A stretch of 64,000 bases of DNA from Pseudomonas monsensis (GCF_014268495.2 NZ_CP077087.1:248001-312000); one strand, 5' to 3'. Shown: positions 7,957 to 16,502, numbered from the stretch's first letter. Made by a program: numbers and translations. Notes: generated from the letters alone by a model not told the origin.

Positions 7957-9525
7957 TCAGTCCTCAAACCGGATCGGGCATTTCTCCGGCCCTTCCAGCT
8001 TGCGCAACTCCTCCACCACCTGTGGCCGTGCCCGGCGCAGGGTCAGGCTGCGATTCTGGTGCAGCAGGCGCCGCGCTTCCTGATGCAGCATCTCCACGCC
8101 GGAATAGTCGATGAAGTTGATGTGCTGCGCATCAATCACCACCCGCGTGCCGTGCAGCCTTTGCAGGCGCACTTGCAGGTAATGGCTGGCGCCGAAGAAG
8201 ATCGAGCCACCGACCCGCAGCACATCGTCTTCACCGTCGCGCCAATGCTGGACCCGCGGTTGCGAGGTGCGCTTGAGGTAGAAGAACAGCGACGCCAGCA
8301 CCCCGGCGTAGATCGCTGTCTGCAATTCCAGCAGCAAGGTCGCGAGGCAGGTCAGCGCCATGACCACGAACTCGGCGTGGCTGACCCGCAGCAACGAGCG
8401 GATGCCACGATGATCCACCAGCCCCCAGGCGATCAACAGAATGCTCCCGGCCATGGCGGGAATCGGAATGTGCGAAATCAGTCCGGCGCCGAAAATCGCG
8501 AACAATGCTACCCAGATTGCCGAAAATACCCCGGCCAGCGGTGAGCAGGCGCCCGCCTCGTAACTCAGGCCGGAACGGGTGAAGGAGCCGGCGGACAACG
8601 ATCCGGAAAAGAACGCGCCGACGATATTCGATAAACCCTGCGCACGCACTTCCTGATTGGCATCGAGCAGTTGCTGCGAACGTGCAGCAATCGAGCGGGC
8701 GATCGACAGACTGGTGACCAGTGCGAGCATGCCCACTGCCACCGCGCTCGGCAGCAAGCGCAGAATCAGATCCAGATCCAGCGGCAACCCACTGAACGGC
8801 GGCAAGCGTCCGACAAAGGTGCTGACCAGATGCACATGGCCGAACATCGACGGCCACAGCCACACGACTGCACTGCCCAGCACCAAAGTTATCAACAGGG
8901 TCGGCCAGCGTGGCAGCAGTTGTTTGAGCACGAAACCGACCAGCACCGTCGCCACACCCAATGCCAATGAGGGTTTATCCACAGCCCGCAGGTGTTGCAG
9001 CAGGTCCATCAGGCTGGCCAGTGCCGTGGCTTTCGCCGGCAGGTCCAGCCCGAGCAGGTTGGGCAATTGGCCGATCGCAATCACCACCGCCGCGCCGAGG
9101 GTGAACCCCAGCACCACGGAATGCGACACGAAATTCACCAAAGCGCCGAAGCGCAGCAAGCCCAGCAGCCACTGGAAGATGCCGGCAAGAAAGGTCAGCA
9201 ACAGGATCAGCGTGATGTAGTCCTGCGACGCGGGGACGGCCAGTGGACTGACACTGGCATACAACACAATCGAAATCGCTGCCGTCGGGCCACAGATCAG
9301 ATGCCACGACGAACCCCACAGGCAGGCGATCATCACCGGGATGATCGCGGCATAGAGGCCGTACTCCGGCGGCAGGCCGGCAATCAGCGCGTAGGCGATC
9401 GACTGGGGTAACGCGAGAATCGCTCCGCTGAGGCCGACGATCAGATCCCGTCCGACGCTGGCGCGGGTTTGTCGCGGCAACCAGGTGAGGAAGGGGAAGA
9501 GAGAGTGGCGGCTGGGGAAGGCCAT
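7957..9525 (-). CDS. SulP family anion permease with STAS domain
   Basis: An inner-membrane transporter of 522 residues from the SLC26/SulP family, which moves sulfate, bicarbonate or other anions by proton or sodium coupling. The N-terminal sulfate-transporter signature region is visible (LSGAILALPQSIAYALIAG, about 34-52), followed by many hydrophobic segments to about residue 410. A C-terminal STAS domain follows with VVIDAQHINFIDYSGVEML. GAGGATCC precedes the ATG. It lies near the choline-sulfate genes, which would suit sulfate, but the substrate cannot be read from the sequence. Confidence 0.9.
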   Translation of the reverse strand: MAFPSRHSLFPFLTWLPRQTRASVGRDLIVGLSGAILALPQSIAYALIAGLPPEYGLYAAIIPVMIACLWGSSWHLICGPTAAISIVLYASVSPLAVPASQDYITLILLLTFLAGIFQWLLGLLRFGALVNFVSHSVVLGFTLGAAVVIAIGQLPNLLGLDLPAKATALASLMDLLQHLRAVDKPSLALGVATVLVGFVLKQLLPRWPTLLITLVLGSAVVWLWPSMFGHVHLVSTFVGRLPPFSGLPLDLDLILRLLPSAVAVGMLALVTSLSIARSIAARSQQLLDANQEVRAQGLSNIVGAFFSGSLSAGSFTRSGLSYEAGACSPLAGVFSAIWVALFAIFGAGLISHIPIPAMAGSILLIAWGLVDHRGIRSLLRVSHAEFVVMALTCLATLLLELQTAIYAGVLASLFFYLKRTSQPRVQHWRDGEDDVLRVGGSIFFGASHYLQVRLQRLHGTRVVIDAQHINFIDYSGVEMLHQEARRLLHQNRSLTLRRARPQVVEELRKLEGPEKCPIRFED

Positions 9526-9578
9526 GGATCCTCGCGGTTGGGGTTTTGTTCAAGGTTATCAGGGTGTCAGGGGAAAGG

Positions 9579-9735
9579 CCCCTCACACCGGCCCTCTCCC
9601 GGAGGGAGAGGGCCGGGGTGTTTGTCAGAGATTCACCGACCTGCGATTTCAGAGTTGAACACAAGTTTTGAATCCAACAGATATCGGCTCCCTGCCCCCT
9701 CGCCCCCTTGGGGGAGAGGGCTGGGGTAAGGGGGG
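9579..9735 (+). repeat. composite hairpin repeat, copy 1
   Basis: The 249-base gap between sulP and choX is mostly this element. It starts with a hairpin (CCGGCCCTCTCCC 9588-9600 and GGGAGAGGGCCGG 9604-9616), continues with a spacer containing CCGACCTGCGATTTCAGAG and ATCGGCTCCCTG, and ends with a degenerate GC hairpin and GGGCTGGGGTAAGGGG. The same order of parts recurs in reverse orientation at 55473-55635. Confidence 0.7.
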
Positions 9736-9774
9736 AAAAATCCCAAGCCGATCACTCATCCACTAATCCCACAA

Positions 9775-10695
9775 TCAAAGCTTTGCCTTGACCGCCGCCA
9801 ACGCGTCCTTCCCATCGACGGTCTTCACCCCCTCCAGCCATTTATCCAGCACCGCCGGATTGGCCTTGATCCAGGCCTTGGCGGCGTCGGCATTGCTGAC
9901 CTTCTTGTTCACCACCTCAGCCATGATGCTGTTCTCCATCTCCTGAGTGAACGACAGATTGGTCAGCAATTTACCCACGTTCGGACACGCGTCGGCGTAA
10001 CCCTTGCGCGTCAGTGTGTACACGCTGCCGGTATCGCCAAAGTATTTTTCGCCGCCCTTCAGATAATGCATTTTCAACTGCACGTTCATCGGGTGCGGTG
10101 TCCAGCCGAGGAAGGTGACGAATTTCTGTTTCTTCACTGCGCGCGACACTTCGGCGAGCATCGCCTGTTCGCTGGATTCAATCAGCTTCCACTGGCCCAT
10201 GTCGAAATCGTTTTTCTTGATGATTTCCTGCAGTGAAATGTTCGCCGGGGCGCCCGAGCCGATGCCGTAGATCTTGCGATCGAACTTGTCGGCGTATTTA
10301 TTCAGGTCGGCAAAGTTATGCACACCGGCGTCCCACACGTAATCCGGCACCGCCAGGGTAAATTCCGTACCGTCGAGGTTCTTCGCCAGTTGCGTGACAT
10401 CGCCAGGGGCGACGAATTTGTCGTAAAAGCCCTGTTGCGCCGGCATCCAGTTGCCGAGAAACACATCGACCTGACCGTCCTTCAACCCGCCGAAGGTGAT
10501 CGGTACCGCGAGGGTATCGACCTTGGCCTTGTAGCCCATGCCATCCAGCAGAAACCCGGTGATGGCGTTGGTGGCGGCAATGTCGCTCCAGCCCGGGTCG
10601 GCCATTTTCACGGTGTCGCAGCTTTGTTCGGCGAATGCCGATGCGCTGCTCAGCGCTATCAGGCCGACCGTCACTACTGTGGATAACTTGCGCAT
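9775..10695 (-). CDS. choX: choline ABC transporter substrate-binding protein
   Basis: Periplasmic binding protein for choline (glycine-betaine/OpuAC family) that would feed an ABC importer whose other subunits are not in this window. The 306-residue protein has a signal peptide (residues 1-22, ending ASAFA). The mature part starts EQSCDTVKMADPGWSDIAAT and includes GQVDVFLGNWMPAQQ, typical of choline/betaine binding proteins with Trp-lined pockets. AAGGGGA precedes the ATG. It begins 15 bases after betC on the same strand, so choline released by the sulfatase is probably its substrate context. Confidence 0.9.
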   Translation of the reverse strand: MRKLSTVVTVGLIALSSASAFAEQSCDTVKMADPGWSDIAATNAITGFLLDGMGYKAKVDTLAVPITFGGLKDGQVDVFLGNWMPAQQGFYDKFVAPGDVTQLAKNLDGTEFTLAVPDYVWDAGVHNFADLNKYADKFDRKIYGIGSGAPANISLQEIIKKNDFDMGQWKLIESSEQAMLAEVSRAVKKQKFVTFLGWTPHPMNVQLKMHYLKGGEKYFGDTGSVYTLTRKGYADACPNVGKLLTNLSFTQEMENSIMAEVVNKKVSNADAAKAWIKANPAVLDKWLEGVKTVDGKDALAAVKAKL

Positions 10696-10710
10696 GGAAT
10701 TCCCCTTACA

Positions 10711-12225
10711 TTATTGGTTTTGGCAGGGTTGTGGATAACGGGCCTTGCGCTCCAGGTCATCGAGGTCGATGTGGTTGCGCATGTACTGCTGACTGGCGTC
10801 CACCAGCGGCTGGTGATCCCAGCTCTTCAGTTTGCCGATGGTCAGGGCATCGGCAACAAAACGACGGCGGCGCTGGCTGGCGAGTACAGCGCGGTGAATC
10901 GCCGGAATGTCCCACTTGGCCCGCGCTTGCGCGAGAAAATCGTCGAAAAGCGGGCGATGTTGCGGCGACTGGCTGAGTTCTTCGAGTTCATGCGGATCGT
11001 TGTGTACGTCGAAGAGTAGGCACGGGTCGCTTTCACTGTAGATAAATTTGTACGCGCCGCGCCGGATCATCATCAGCGGGCTGACCGTGCCTTCAGCCAT
11101 GTATTCGCCGAACACTTCGTCATGCCCGCCCTGCCCTTGCAGATGCGCCAGCAGCGAGCGGCCGTCCAGCGGCAAGTTCGGCTCCAGGCTGCCTCCGGCC
11201 AGTTCGACGAAGGTCGGCAACAGGTCGGCGGTGGACACCGCGGCGCTGACCCGGCCGGCAGCGAATTGCCCCGGAGCGCTGATCAGCAGCGGCACCCGTG
11301 CGGCCATTTCGAACCAGTGCATTTTGTACCAGAGCCCCTTCTCGCCAAGCATGTCGCCGTGGTCGCCGGAGAAGACGATGATGGTGTCGTCGATCAGCCC
11401 GGTGTCTTCCAGGGTTTGCAGGAGTTTGCCGACGTTGGCGTCGATATAGCTGCAGGCACCGAAGTAGGCACGGCGCGCGTCGCGAATCTTATCCACAGGC
11501 AGCGGCTTGTCCCACAGGTCGTAGACCTTGAGCAGGCGCTGCGAATGCGGATCGAGGGCGTGTTGATCCGGGGTGGTCGGCAACGGGATGTCACTGTCGT
11601 CGTACAAATCCCAGAACGCCTTGGGAATTGTGTACGGGTCGTGTGGATGTGTCATCGACACGGTCAGGCAGAACGGCTGGTCGCCGTCCTCGCGAATGTG
11701 GTCGAACAGGTATTGCTGGGCCTTGAACACCACCTCTTCATCGAAGTCGAGCTGATTGGTGCGCACGCACGGCCCTGCCTGCAGTACCGATGACATGTTG
11801 TGATACCAGCTCGGACGCACATCCGGTTCGTCCCAGTTCACCGCCCAGCCGTAGTCGGCCGGGTAGATGTCGCTGGTCAGGCGTTCTTCATAGCCGTGCA
11901 ATTGATCCGGGCCGCAGAAATGCATCTTGCCCGACAGCGCCGTGCGATAGCCGAGGCGGCGCAGATAGTGGGCGTAGGTCGGAATGTCGGCGGGGAAATC
12001 GGCAGCGTTGTCGTAGGCGCCGATCTTGCTCGGCAACTGGCCGCTGACCAGGGTGAAGCGCGACGGAGCGCACAACGGACTGTTGCAGTACGCGGCATCG
12101 AACACCACGCCTTGAGCGGCGAGGCGCGAAAGGTTCGGCAATTTGATCGGCGACGGGCCGTAGATTGGCAACATTGGCGCGGCCATTTGATCGGCCATGA
12201 TGAAAAGAATGTTCTTGCGCTTCAT
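10711..12225 (-). CDS. betC: choline-sulfatase
   Basis: Hydrolyses choline-O-sulfate to choline and sulfate. The 504-residue protein starts MKRKNILFIMADQM. The sulfatase signature CAPSR is present with Cys52, which would be converted to the catalytic formylglycine, and the metal ligands DQ near residue 12 and VFSGDHGDMLGEKGLWYK near 290 are visible. The open frame includes an in-frame ATG six codons upstream (12243); I prefer 12225 because the family start is MKRKN, although neither start has a strong ribosome site. It is upstream of choX in the same operon and divergent from the LysR regulator. Confidence 0.95.
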   Translation of the reverse strand: MKRKNILFIMADQMAAPMLPIYGPSPIKLPNLSRLAAQGVVFDAAYCNSPLCAPSRFTLVSGQLPSKIGAYDNAADFPADIPTYAHYLRRLGYRTALSGKMHFCGPDQLHGYEERLTSDIYPADYGWAVNWDEPDVRPSWYHNMSSVLQAGPCVRTNQLDFDEEVVFKAQQYLFDHIREDGDQPFCLTVSMTHPHDPYTIPKAFWDLYDDSDIPLPTTPDQHALDPHSQRLLKVYDLWDKPLPVDKIRDARRAYFGACSYIDANVGKLLQTLEDTGLIDDTIIVFSGDHGDMLGEKGLWYKMHWFEMAARVPLLISAPGQFAAGRVSAAVSTADLLPTFVELAGGSLEPNLPLDGRSLLAHLQGQGGHDEVFGEYMAEGTVSPLMMIRRGAYKFIYSESDPCLLFDVHNDPHELEELSQSPQHRPLFDDFLAQARAKWDIPAIHRAVLASQRRRRFVADALTIGKLKSWDHQPLVDASQQYMRNHIDLDDLERKARYPQPCQNQ

Positions 12226-12339
12226 GTGATCGCGGCATTCCATAGTGAATATTTATGCGACATTGCTGCGATCGAGCATGGAGTCCATGCCCTGTCCGGT
12301 AAAGCCCGCGCCGGACAATGACTAGGATAAGCACAGCTT

Positions 12340-13290
12340 ATGTATGAAGCCCTCGGCAACCTGTCCCTCGACCTGTTGCGCGCCTTCGAAGCGGCGGCGC
12401 GTCATCACAGTTTTACCGCCGCTGCGGTGGAGCTGGGCACCACGCAGCCAGCGATCAGCCAGCAGATCAAGCGTCTGGAAGAACAGCTGGGTGCGCGGCT
12501 GTTTGACCGGATCTACCGCGGCATCGAACTGACCGAGGGCGGGACGATCCTGTTCGAGCAGGTTCAGCTCGGTTTGCAGAATATCGACGCAGGATTGAGT
12601 GCGATCAGTACGCAACAGCAGCATGAAGTGTTGCAGGTCGCTACCGACTTCGCCTTCGCCGCGTATTGGCTGATGCCACGTTTGCACCGCTTTCATGAAG
12701 CCAACCCGCAGGTCGATGTCAGCCTGGTCACCAGCGAGCGCAACCACAACATGCTGCGCACCGACATCGACGTGGCGATCCTGTTTGGCGACGGGCGTTT
12801 CAAACAGGGCGAAAGCCATTGGCTGTTCAGCGAGGAAGTGTTCCCGGTGTGCAGCCCGCAATTGCTCAAGGAGCGCGCCCTGCCCTTGCCCGCCCAGGCG
12901 TTGCTGGAGTTTCCGCTGCTGCACTTGCGCGGGGAAAACAGCAGCAACTGGTTTGACTGGAGCGGGCTGTTCCGTGAACTGGGCATCACCACTCCGCCAG
13001 CACCGGGGCAGGTGCGTTTCGACAATTACACCCTGTTGATTCAAGCGGCAATCGGCGGCCAAGGCGTGGCGATCGGCTGGCGCCACCTTGTGGATAACTT
13101 GCTGAGCCAGGGTTTGCTCTGTCGGCCGATCGCCGAAACCACCTTGTCGCGGCTGGGTTATTACGTGGTGCTGCCCCAGCGTAAACGGCGCGGGGCGTTG
13201 ATTCAGCAGTTTGTCGACTGGTTGATGGCCGAGCAGGCCAGCAGCGCCGAATCCCTCAAGGGAATGGCCTTGCCTTCGATTGCGGTTTGA
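12340..13290 (+). CDS. LysR-family regulator of choline-sulfate genes
   Basis: A 316-residue LysR-type regulator: winged helix-turn-helix at about 8-65 (AFEAAARHHSFTAAAVELG, TQPAISQQIKRLEEQLG), then a type-2 periplasmic-binding-like effector domain. It resembles GcvA/BetC-linked LysR proteins. It is divergent from betC across a 114-base gap, the normal place for a LysR protein to control its target. A choline or choline-sulfate effector is inferred from position only. Confidence 0.9.
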   Translation: MYEALGNLSLDLLRAFEAAARHHSFTAAAVELGTTQPAISQQIKRLEEQLGARLFDRIYRGIELTEGGTILFEQVQLGLQNIDAGLSAISTQQQHEVLQVATDFAFAAYWLMPRLHRFHEANPQVDVSLVTSERNHNMLRTDIDVAILFGDGRFKQGESHWLFSEEVFPVCSPQLLKERALPLPAQALLEFPLLHLRGENSSNWFDWSGLFRELGITTPPAPGQVRFDNYTLLIQAAIGGQGVAIGWRHLVDNLLSQGLLCRPIAETTLSRLGYYVVLPQRKRRGALIQQFVDWLMAEQASSAESLKGMALPSIAV

Positions 13291-13295
13291 AGATC

Positions 13296-13343
13296 AAAAG
13301 ATCGCAGCCTGCGGCAGCTCCTGCCGAAGGCTGCGATCTTTTT
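13296..13343. terminator. bidirectional terminator / repeat between convergent genes
   Basis: AAAAGATCGCAGCC pairs with GGCTGCGATCTTTT, with inner CGGCAG/CTGCCG pairing, followed by a T-run on the plus strand and preceded by As (Ts on the minus strand). The right end overlaps the stop codon of the next gene. GATCGCAGCC hairpins of this kind are common pseudomonad intergenic repeats. Confidence 0.75.
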
Positions 13344-14007
13344 ACGTATCTGTGGCGGCGACAAAATTCACATGTTCACCCACATGCAGATTCAACCGCA
13401 GCTCATCGGCGATCCCCACTGCCACGCGGTTCAGCCGTTCCAGCGGCTCCGCCAGCCCCGGCTCAAGATTGCCGCCCACCTGACTGAAATGCTCGATAGT
13501 CAGCCCCGCCACGCCGTGAGGTGCATTCACCAGCGTCCACTGCAGCGGGCTGCTTTGCAGGGCTTCGCGGATTTCTTCGGCGGCGTGGCGTTGCAGTCCG
13601 TCGTCCAGCTCCGGCTCGTCGAGGACGGCAAAATTCCCCACCAGAAACAGCCGTGAAACCTTGGCCGCCTGCAGGCCGTCGACCAACGCATCGACCGCCA
13701 GCACCTGTTCCACCGGGCCGAGCACCACGGACCTTTCCACATGGTCGCTGCTGAACGGCAGGCCCGGTGCATCCAGCAGACAGATCACCGCCGAGCTGCC
13801 GGCTACGCTTTGCGTGACCCGCTCGGCATCGAACAGATCGCCGCTTTTGGTGCGCAGCCCGGGACGTGGCGCGAGTACGTTCAAATCGTCGAGAATCGCG
13901 ATGACTTCGTGCTGGCGTCGCAGCAATTCAGCCATCAACGCGCCGCCGAGGCTGGCCATGGCACCATAGAGCACCACTTTCACCGTCGGGGTTTCGGCAT
14001 TTTTCAT
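13342..14007 (-). CDS. NAD(P)-binding NmrA/atypical SDR-like protein
   Basis: A 221-residue cytoplasmic protein. The start KVVLYGAMASLGGALMAELLRR is a Rossmann dinucleotide-binding pattern with a slightly altered glycine loop (GAMASLGG). VICLLDAPG and RLFLVGNFAVLDEP resemble the later strands of NmrA-like and atypical SDR proteins. No Tyr-Lys catalytic pair is obvious, so it may be a redox sensor or reductase. The open frame continues far upstream, but ATG 14007 has AAGGA 9 bases before it. An AACAACAA motif lies just upstream of the ribosome site. Confidence 0.75.
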   Translation of the reverse strand: MKNAETPTVKVVLYGAMASLGGALMAELLRRQHEVIAILDDLNVLAPRPGLRTKSGDLFDAERVTQSVAGSSAVICLLDAPGLPFSSDHVERSVVLGPVEQVLAVDALVDGLQAAKVSRLFLVGNFAVLDEPELDDGLQRHAAEEIREALQSSPLQWTLVNAPHGVAGLTIEHFSQVGGNLEPGLAEPLERLNRVAVGIADELRLNLHVGEHVNFVAATDT

Positions 14008-14018
14008 GGCTGTTTTCC

Positions 14019-14026
14019 TTGTTGTT
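14019..14026 (-). promoter_or_regulatory. Crc/Hfq-type CA motif before the SDR-like gene
   Basis: On the minus strand the leader reads GACAACAACAAGGAAAACAGCC before ATG. AACAACAA matches the AAnAAnAA motif bound by Hfq/Crc and abuts the AAGGAA ribosome site. Function is inferred from the motif. Confidence 0.4.
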
Positions 14027-14088
14027 GTCCTATATGGCGTGTGACGGTGGAAAACGCCGAGGGTTCGAACCGATTCAGAGGGTTTCAG

Positions 14089-14415
14089 ATGCAAGTCATC
14101 AAGGGTTACCACGCCCACGTCTATTTCGACGCCCATACCATCGACCAGGCGCGAGCCCTGTGCGAGCAAGCGGCGCAGTTGTTTGCAGTGACGATGGGCC
14201 GCGTCCACGAACGGCCGGTCGGTCCGCACCCGGACTGGAGCTGCCAGTTGGCGTTCGGCCCGGAGCTGATCGGCGAGGTGTTGCCGTGGCTGGCACTGAA
14301 TCGACAGGGACTGGTGGTGTTCCTGCACCCCGACACGGGCGATGACTTGCTCGACCACACCGAGCACGCGATCTGGATGGGAGCGATCCGCCCGCTGGAT
14401 TTGTCTGTTTTTTGA
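14089..14415 (+). CDS. DOPA 4,5-dioxygenase family protein
   Basis: A small cytoplasmic protein of 108 residues of the DOPA-dioxygenase-like family (extradiol ring cleavage in characterised fungal and plant-related members). The signature YHAHVYFDA is at residues 7-15 and further histidines occur in VGPHPDWSCQ and VVFLHPDTGDD; these are candidate metal ligands. The frame is open far upstream, but MQVIKGYHAHVYF is the usual family start. It is divergent from the SDR-like gene. The bacterial substrate is unknown. Confidence 0.85.
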   Translation: MQVIKGYHAHVYFDAHTIDQARALCEQAAQLFAVTMGRVHERPVGPHPDWSCQLAFGPELIGEVLPWLALNRQGLVVFLHPDTGDDLLDHTEHAIWMGAIRPLDLSVF

Positions 14416-14423
14416 TCAGCCAG

Positions 14424-14831
14424 TTAAACCTGCAAGGTTTCTTCAGGCTCGCCCGGCAGTTGCTCGTCCAGATGCAGCCAGGGCAATTGGCTGTCGGTCC
14501 AGATATGCCGCTCGGCCGGCGCTGACTCCGGGTGGTCCAGCGTGGCGATGGTCAGGTCGATGCTCTCGGGGCTGAGTTGCGTCACCAGCGCCAGTTGCGC
14601 GCCGCAGTGCGGGCAGAAATATCGCGCGCAACTGCCCGACGAGTCGTAGCGCGAAGGTGTCCCGGTCAGCCACTGGAAGTTGGCCGCTGGCACCGTGATC
14701 CATGTGGTGACGATCCCGCCGCTGACCTTGCGGCAGATCGAGCAGTGGCAGTGAGCGATGTCCTGCAATGGCCCGCTGAACTGATAGCGGATATGTCCGC
14801 AGTGGCAGCCACCGCTGTGCAATTGGCTCAT
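14424..14831 (-). CDS. GFA (glutathione-dependent formaldehyde-activating) family protein
   Basis: A 135-residue zinc protein of the GFA/CENP-V fold. Cysteine patterns are complete: GGCHCGHIRY (residues 8-17), CHCSICRK (about 28-35) and FCPHCGAQL (about 72-80). Family members include glutathione-formaldehyde adduct enzymes, but most small GFA proteins have no proven reaction. It is convergent with the DOPA-dioxygenase-like gene with an 8-base gap. No partner gene suggests a pathway. Confidence 0.85.
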   Translation of the reverse strand: MSQLHSGGCHCGHIRYQFSGPLQDIAHCHCSICRKVSGGIVTTWITVPAANFQWLTGTPSRYDSSGSCARYFCPHCGAQLALVTQLSPESIDLTIATLDHPESAPAERHIWTDSQLPWLHLDEQLPGEPEETLQV

Positions 14832-15012
14832 GTCTGTGCCCTCCCGTCCCCGAATTGATTGACTCCAGTCGTATCCGACAGCCGGTTGGCCGTTCGCCCG
14901 AAGCTTTCTGCGGCGAAAGGTAGCTGAAAGGTTGCCCGATTAGGATCGCCGCCACTACCGGCAACAGACCGGTTGGCTGCCGTGTGCGATTGCTCGCCCG
15001 CCCGGCCCAATT

Positions 15013-15023
15013 AACAACAACAA
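15013..15023 (+). promoter_or_regulatory. Crc/Hfq-type CA motif upstream of citrate transporter leader
   Basis: TTAACAACAACAATGG contains AACAACAA, matching the AAnAAnAA motif used by Hfq/Crc for catabolite repression of transport genes in Pseudomonas. It ends at the ATG of the leader ORF 15023-15103. The rest of the 323-base gap 14832-15154 shows only a short repeated CCGGTTGGC (near 14884 and 14972). Confidence 0.45.
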
Positions 15024-15103
15024 TGGTGATTCTGATGTCCTCTGTAGCCCGCCTTTTCGCTGTCACTCCGCCCGTACGTCTCGTGCTTCCCGTTCTGCGC
15101 TGA
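15023..15103 (+). CDS. possible 26-codon leader peptide before citM
   Basis: ATG at 15023 opens a 26-codon frame (MVILMSSVARLFAVTPPVRL, then VLPVLR) ending TGA at 15101-15103, 51 bases before the citrate transporter. A second in-frame ATG is at 15035. No strong Shine-Dalgarno sequence precedes either start; instead an AACAACAACA run lies there. It could be a regulatory upstream ORF or chance; only comparative conservation would tell. Confidence 0.3.
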   Translation: MVILMSSVARLFAVTPPVRLVLPVLR

Positions 15104-15154
15104 TCCCGCCCGGTCCGCTCAATCAACTAGCCGCGCTACGCCTGGAGTATTCCC

Positions 15155-16462
15155 ATGCTGACTTTCCTTGGCTTCGCCATGGTCATCACGTTCATGTTCC
15201 TGATCATGACCAAGCGCCTGTCCGCGCTGATCGCCCTGATCATCATTCCGATCATCTTCGCTCTGTTCGGCGGTTTCGCGCCGAAGATCGGTCCGATGAT
15301 GCTCGAAGGTATCACCAAGCTTGCGCCGACCGGCGTGATGCTGATGTTCGCCATTCTGTACTTCGCCCTGATGATCGACTCCGGCCTGTTCGACCCGGCC
15401 GTGCGCAAGATCCTCAAACTGGTCAAGGGCGACCCGCTGAAAGTTTCGGTCGGAACCGCCGTACTGGCGCTCGTCGTCTCCCTCGATGGTGACGGCGCGA
15501 CCACTTACATGATCTGCGTGGCCGCCATGCTGCCACTGTACAGCCGCATCGGCATGAGCCCGCGAATCATGGCCGGCCTGATCATCCTCGCCGGTGGCGT
15601 GATGAACATGACCCCTTGGGGTGGCCCGACTGCCCGTGCCGCCAGTGCGCTGCATGTGGATCCGTCGGACATCTTCGTGCCGATGATCCCGGCAATGGCC
15701 GCCGGTGTGGTGGCGATCCTGATCATTGCCTACTTCTACGGCAAACGTGAGCGTGCGCGTCTGGGTGAGCTGCACCTGATTGGTGACGAGATCGATCACA
15801 GCGAAATCAGTGTGTCGCAGTTCCCGGATGCCCGTCGTCCGAAGCTGATCTGGTTTAACGGCCTGCTGACCCTGGGGCTGATGTGCACCCTGATCGCCGG
15901 CCTGCTGCCGCTGCCGGTGCTGTTCATGGTGGCGTTCAGTATCGCGATGATCGTCAACTACCCGTGCCTGCAAATGCAGAAGGACCGCGTCGCGGCTCAC
16001 GCCGGCAGTGTGCTGTCGGTGGTCAGTCTGATTTTCGCGGCGGGGATCTTCACCGGTATCCTGTCCGGAACCGGGATGGTCGACGCCATGTCGAAAAGTC
16101 TGCTGGCAGTGATTCCGGATTTCCTCGGCCCGTACCTGGCGGTGATCACGGCGCTGGTGAGCATGCCGTTCACGTTCTTCATGTCGAACGACGCGTTCTA
16201 CTACGGCGTGTTGCCGGTGCTCTCCGAAGCGGCCAGCCATTACGGCATCACCGCGGTGGAAATGGCCCGTGCCTCGATCGTCGGTCAGCCCGTCCACTTG
16301 TTGAGCCCGTTGGTGCCATCGACTTATCTGTTGGTCGCTTTGGCCGGTATCGAATTCGGTGACCACCAGCGCTTCACCTTGAAGTGGGCAGTTCTGGTCT
16401 GCCTGTGCATACTAGTGGCCGCCTTGCTGCTGGGGACGTTCCCGCTGTTCAGCACGTTGTAA
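15155..16462 (+). CDS. CitMHS-family citrate:H+ symporter
   Basis: A 435-residue inner-membrane transporter with about 11-12 hydrophobic segments. It belongs to the CitMHS family, whose members import citrate as a metal complex (Mg or Ca) with protons. Recognisable parts are MTKRLSALIALIIIPIIFAL near residue 20, SLDGDGATTYMICVAAMLPL near 110 and the MNMTPWGGPTARAASAL loop near 150. GGAG precedes the ATG. No two-component regulator is adjacent. Citrate is the likely substrate by family; the complexing metal is not predictable. Confidence 0.9.
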   Translation: MLTFLGFAMVITFMFLIMTKRLSALIALIIIPIIFALFGGFAPKIGPMMLEGITKLAPTGVMLMFAILYFALMIDSGLFDPAVRKILKLVKGDPLKVSVGTAVLALVVSLDGDGATTYMICVAAMLPLYSRIGMSPRIMAGLIILAGGVMNMTPWGGPTARAASALHVDPSDIFVPMIPAMAAGVVAILIIAYFYGKRERARLGELHLIGDEIDHSEISVSQFPDARRPKLIWFNGLLTLGLMCTLIAGLLPLPVLFMVAFSIAMIVNYPCLQMQKDRVAAHAGSVLSVVSLIFAAGIFTGILSGTGMVDAMSKSLLAVIPDFLGPYLAVITALVSMPFTFFMSNDAFYYGVLPVLSEAASHYGITAVEMARASIVGQPVHLLSPLVPSTYLLVALAGIEFGDHQRFTLKWAVLVCLCILVAALLLGTFPLFSTL

Positions 16463-16479
16463 CGGCATTCACTCACCAT

Positions 16480-16502
16480 GACGCCAGCTGCTTGCTGGCG
16501 TC
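16480..16502. terminator. hairpin after citM
   Basis: GACGCCAGC (16480-16488) and GCTGGCGTC (16494-16502) form a perfect 9-bp stem with a 5-base loop between the citrate transporter and terC. No T-run follows, so termination may be partial. Confidence 0.5.

Noticed and set aside
15119..16366. 415-codon minus-strand frame opposite the citrate transporter
   Set aside because: His/Gln/Asp-rich antisense of a membrane protein; no family pattern.
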